A stretch of 18,272 nucleotides of DNA, taken from assembly GCA_030407315.1 (NCBI GenBank), contig JALQPE010002779.1, positions 1 to 18,272 on the forward strand, given 5' to 3'. The notes below the pieces were generated by a model. That model saw only the letters and a program-made list of their open reading frames with translations, made no database searches and had not been told where the DNA came from. Source of the DNA: Asparagopsis taxiformis. Lineage: Eukaryota; Rhodophyta; Florideophyceae; Bonnemaisoniales; Bonnemaisoniaceae. The translations under genes were made by a program, and so were the position numbers. Shown here one piece after another: positions 16,935 through 18,272 of the stretch. How positions within the stretch are numbered: the stretch's first letter is position 1; each line of letters begins with the position of its first letter.

Positions 16935-17324
16935 ATGAGTTTGCATAGTGGAGAAAATATTTACATCGAAATTTACATGGAAGAGATGGAGGTTTTAAGG
17001 ATGAGGTATGAGAGGAAGAAAATTCTTCTGTGGTATGAGGATGTGTTCTGTGGGGGTGGATGGAATCTTGGGATGGGATGGTACAGGGGGAAGTGGAAAT
17101 GTACGGAGTGCGGGTTTAGATTGGAGTGTGATTCGGAGAGGAGTGCCGACAAGCATATTATGGGGATTGGGGAGACGCTGCGGGGTGTTGGGGTAGTGAG
17201 GGCGGAGGAGGTGTTTAGGTGGGACCGTAGGAGGGTGCGGTTGAAGGCCCCGAGAGGAGGGGGTTTTAGGAAAGTGAGGAGAAAGAGGTGGGAAGGGGGG
17301 TGGCGTCTGTTCTGGCTGTGGTGA
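16935..17324 (+). CDS. Hypothetical protein, basic, with a C-x2-C motif
   Basis: An ATG-initiated frame of 129 residues has protein-like stretches: RMRYERKKILLWYEDVFCGG, then KWKCTECGFRLECDSERSAD (the C-x-x-C pair followed by a further Cys and a downstream DKH), then a Lys/Arg-rich end. The CTEC...C...H arrangement suggests a zinc-binding knuckle, but it matches no family I can name. The coding strand is unusually rich in G and A. After 17324 a plus-strand frame shifted by one continues with ASVLAVVSGDVMGKKRVIVF and on to about 17407, so the true product may be longer, via a frameshift or an intron starting at the donor-like GTGAGT near 17322. The opposite strand has a 224-residue frame of mostly His, Pro and Ser that I regard as the shadow. 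Confidence 0.38.
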   Translation: MSLHSGENIYIEIYMEEMEVLRMRYERKKILLWYEDVFCGGGWNLGMGWYRGKWKCTECGFRLECDSERSADKHIMGIGETLRGVGVVRAEEVFRWDRRRVRLKAPRGGGFRKVRRKRWEGGWRLFWLW

Positions 17325-17954
17325 GTGGGGATGTGATGGGGAAGAAGAGGGTTATTGTATTTGGGGAGGGAGGGGAGTGGGAGGATGGGTGCGAAGTGGG
17401 GGGTTGATATGTGTTTCAGAGCGGGGAGGTTTCTGGGGAGACGGCGGGGGAGCGGGAGCGTGGGCCGGTGGTGGTGGTGGTGGTGTATACGGTATCGAAG
17501 ATGCGGATGGCGTGGGGGCATGGAGCAGGTGAGGGAGGGAGGGGTGGAGCAGGTCGAAGAGTAAGCTGCAGGGGAAGTTTGTGGAGAGGGCGAAGGAGAG
17601 GGGTTGAAGGTAGAGGAGAGAGGGTATTGAAGAACAATACGTTGCAAAGGTGATGGGGGAGAGCATGGTCGAGGGGATAGGGGATGTTTTTCCCTATTCT
17701 GAGGTAGTATGAGGACTGGTTATAAGAAATCTGTACGGTAGAGCAGAAAAGTAGGTATGGAATGGAGGTGTGCACCGTGGAAGCGGGGATAGGTAGCTGA
17801 AAATGCGTTCTAGAGTGGTATTGGGGGTGTTTGAGGTACAGTACGGGGGAGGTGAGCACCAAATGGAAGGGGGTGTGAGCGAGAGGATGAAAAAATTAAA
17901 GACAAAATTGGAGTCGACCGACAAGGAAAAATAGAGTGGTCGCCGTGATGGATG
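17325..17954. other. Purine-rich region, no gene recognised
   Basis: The plus strand is dominated by G and A up to about 17900. A (GGT)6 tract lies at 17467-17484. Frames on either strand are low-complexity (His/Pro/Ser on minus, Gly/Arg/Val on plus). A possible 3' continuation of the 16935-17324 frame reaches about 17407. Nothing else is supported. Confidence 0.4.
17467..17484 (+). repeat. (GGT)6 microsatellite
   Basis: Six perfect GGT units. Confidence 0.95.
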
Positions 17955-18200
17955 CGGACATCCATGTCGAGCAAGGCGGCAGAAATTTCTGGGGTCGAAA
18001 TTTTTGAATTTCTGAACCGGCGCCCGTCCTAGGTTGACATAGACATGGCGGAAGTCCATCCCGAGGGGGACATCCGTGGTACTAGAAACAATGAATGTCG
18101 TCCTAGTAATACTAGACGTACTAGACCGCATGGACGTCCGGATCTAGGCGGACATCCAAAAATACTGGAGAACATGGACGTCCGCCTAGTAATACTAGGT
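17955..18200. repeat. Subterminal palindrome cluster
   Basis: The region contains repeated GGACGTCC or GGACATCC words and CTAGTA/TACTAG pairs, including the palindrome CCTAGTAATACTAGG at 18185-18199 and a near copy (CCTAGTAATACTAG) at 18102-18115, 83 bases apart. The same two words build the 43-bp minisatellite and foldback at 6724-7150, close to the opposite terminal motif. This is the sort of subterminal repeat expected at the ends of a DNA transposon. Confidence 0.6.
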
Positions 18201-18247
18201 GTACTAGAGGTTGTGGACGTCCGCGTCCATTTCCGAGAACACAGACG
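18201..18247 (-). repeat. Right terminal motif of a candidate mobile element
   Basis: This is the reverse complement of the motif at 6717-6763: read on the minus strand it begins CGTCTGTGTT, continues CTCGGAA and GGACGCGGACGTCC, and ends CTCTAGTAC. Gene sequence resumes immediately after it. Confidence 0.55.
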
Positions 18248-18272
18248 TTATCCCAATCTCGTTGCGGCGCTC
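18246..18272 (-). pseudogene. Second copy of the ParB/dioxygenase gene (start of fragment, runs out of window)
   Basis: These 27 bases are identical to 3113-3139 inside the large broken gene, where the minus strand reads ERRNEIGI. In the first copy the gene continues into HLDHK; here it is cut by the terminal motif. A second copy of the gene, or at least its 5' part, should therefore lie to the right of the window on the minus strand. Confidence 0.75.

Noticed and set aside
16973..17647. A 224-residue minus-strand frame rich in His, Pro and Ser.
   Set aside because: It is low-complexity and explained by the purine-rich plus strand. No domain or ordered segment is visible, and the plus-strand frame at 16935-17324 looks more like protein.

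Overview
This window looks like eukaryotic, repeat-rich, gene-poor DNA. A filamentous fungus, probably a basidiomycete, fits best, but only by inference. There are no bacterial-style operons or ribosome binding sites and almost no intact long reading frames. Several palindrome-rich repeat families cover much of the sequence. The recognisable protein-coding DNA consists of decayed genes read on the minus strand.

Layout: (1) 1-375 is a truncated copy of a dispersed repeat called R1 here. (2) 561 to about 4700, minus strand, is a large broken gene. Its frame-shifted pieces include a ParB-like segment (about 3544-3890, motif VIDGLHRLNAM) and a C-terminal 2-oxoglutarate/Fe(II) dioxygenase-like double-stranded beta-helix (about 840-1480, motifs PHNDF, HGHVQHAGAG and RYHTYF). 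(3) 4909-6085 holds three more R1 units head to tail. (4) 6229-6716, minus strand, is a fragment of a SET-domain methyltransferase gene that stops at a sharp junction. (5) At 6717 a terminal motif begins. Its inverted partner lies at 18201-18247, so 6717-18247 may be one 11.5-kb element or a compound of related elements.

Inside that interval: a small foldback and a 43-bp minisatellite (6724-7150); a 24-bp tandem repeat (7274-7411); a C/A-rich complex array (about 7740-9165) that on the minus strand alternates 12-bp and 27-bp blocks between splice-like signals; a long inverted repeat (left arm about 9690-11368, right arm 13993-16810) around a 2.6-kb spacer; a purine-rich segment with one hypothetical reading frame (16935-17324); and a terminal region of GGACGTCC and CTAGTA palindromes (about 17955-18247). 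The last 27 bases are a second copy of the large broken gene, cut at the same terminal motif.

The coherent signals are two gene remnants of chromatin- or DNA-modification type (ParB-like plus 2OG dioxygenase, and SET) beside repeat ends of mobile-element character, and a recently homogenised inverted repeat. No transposase, reverse transcriptase, rRNA, tRNA or CRISPR array was recognised. Some frameshifts could be assembly errors, so the term pseudogene is conditional on that.
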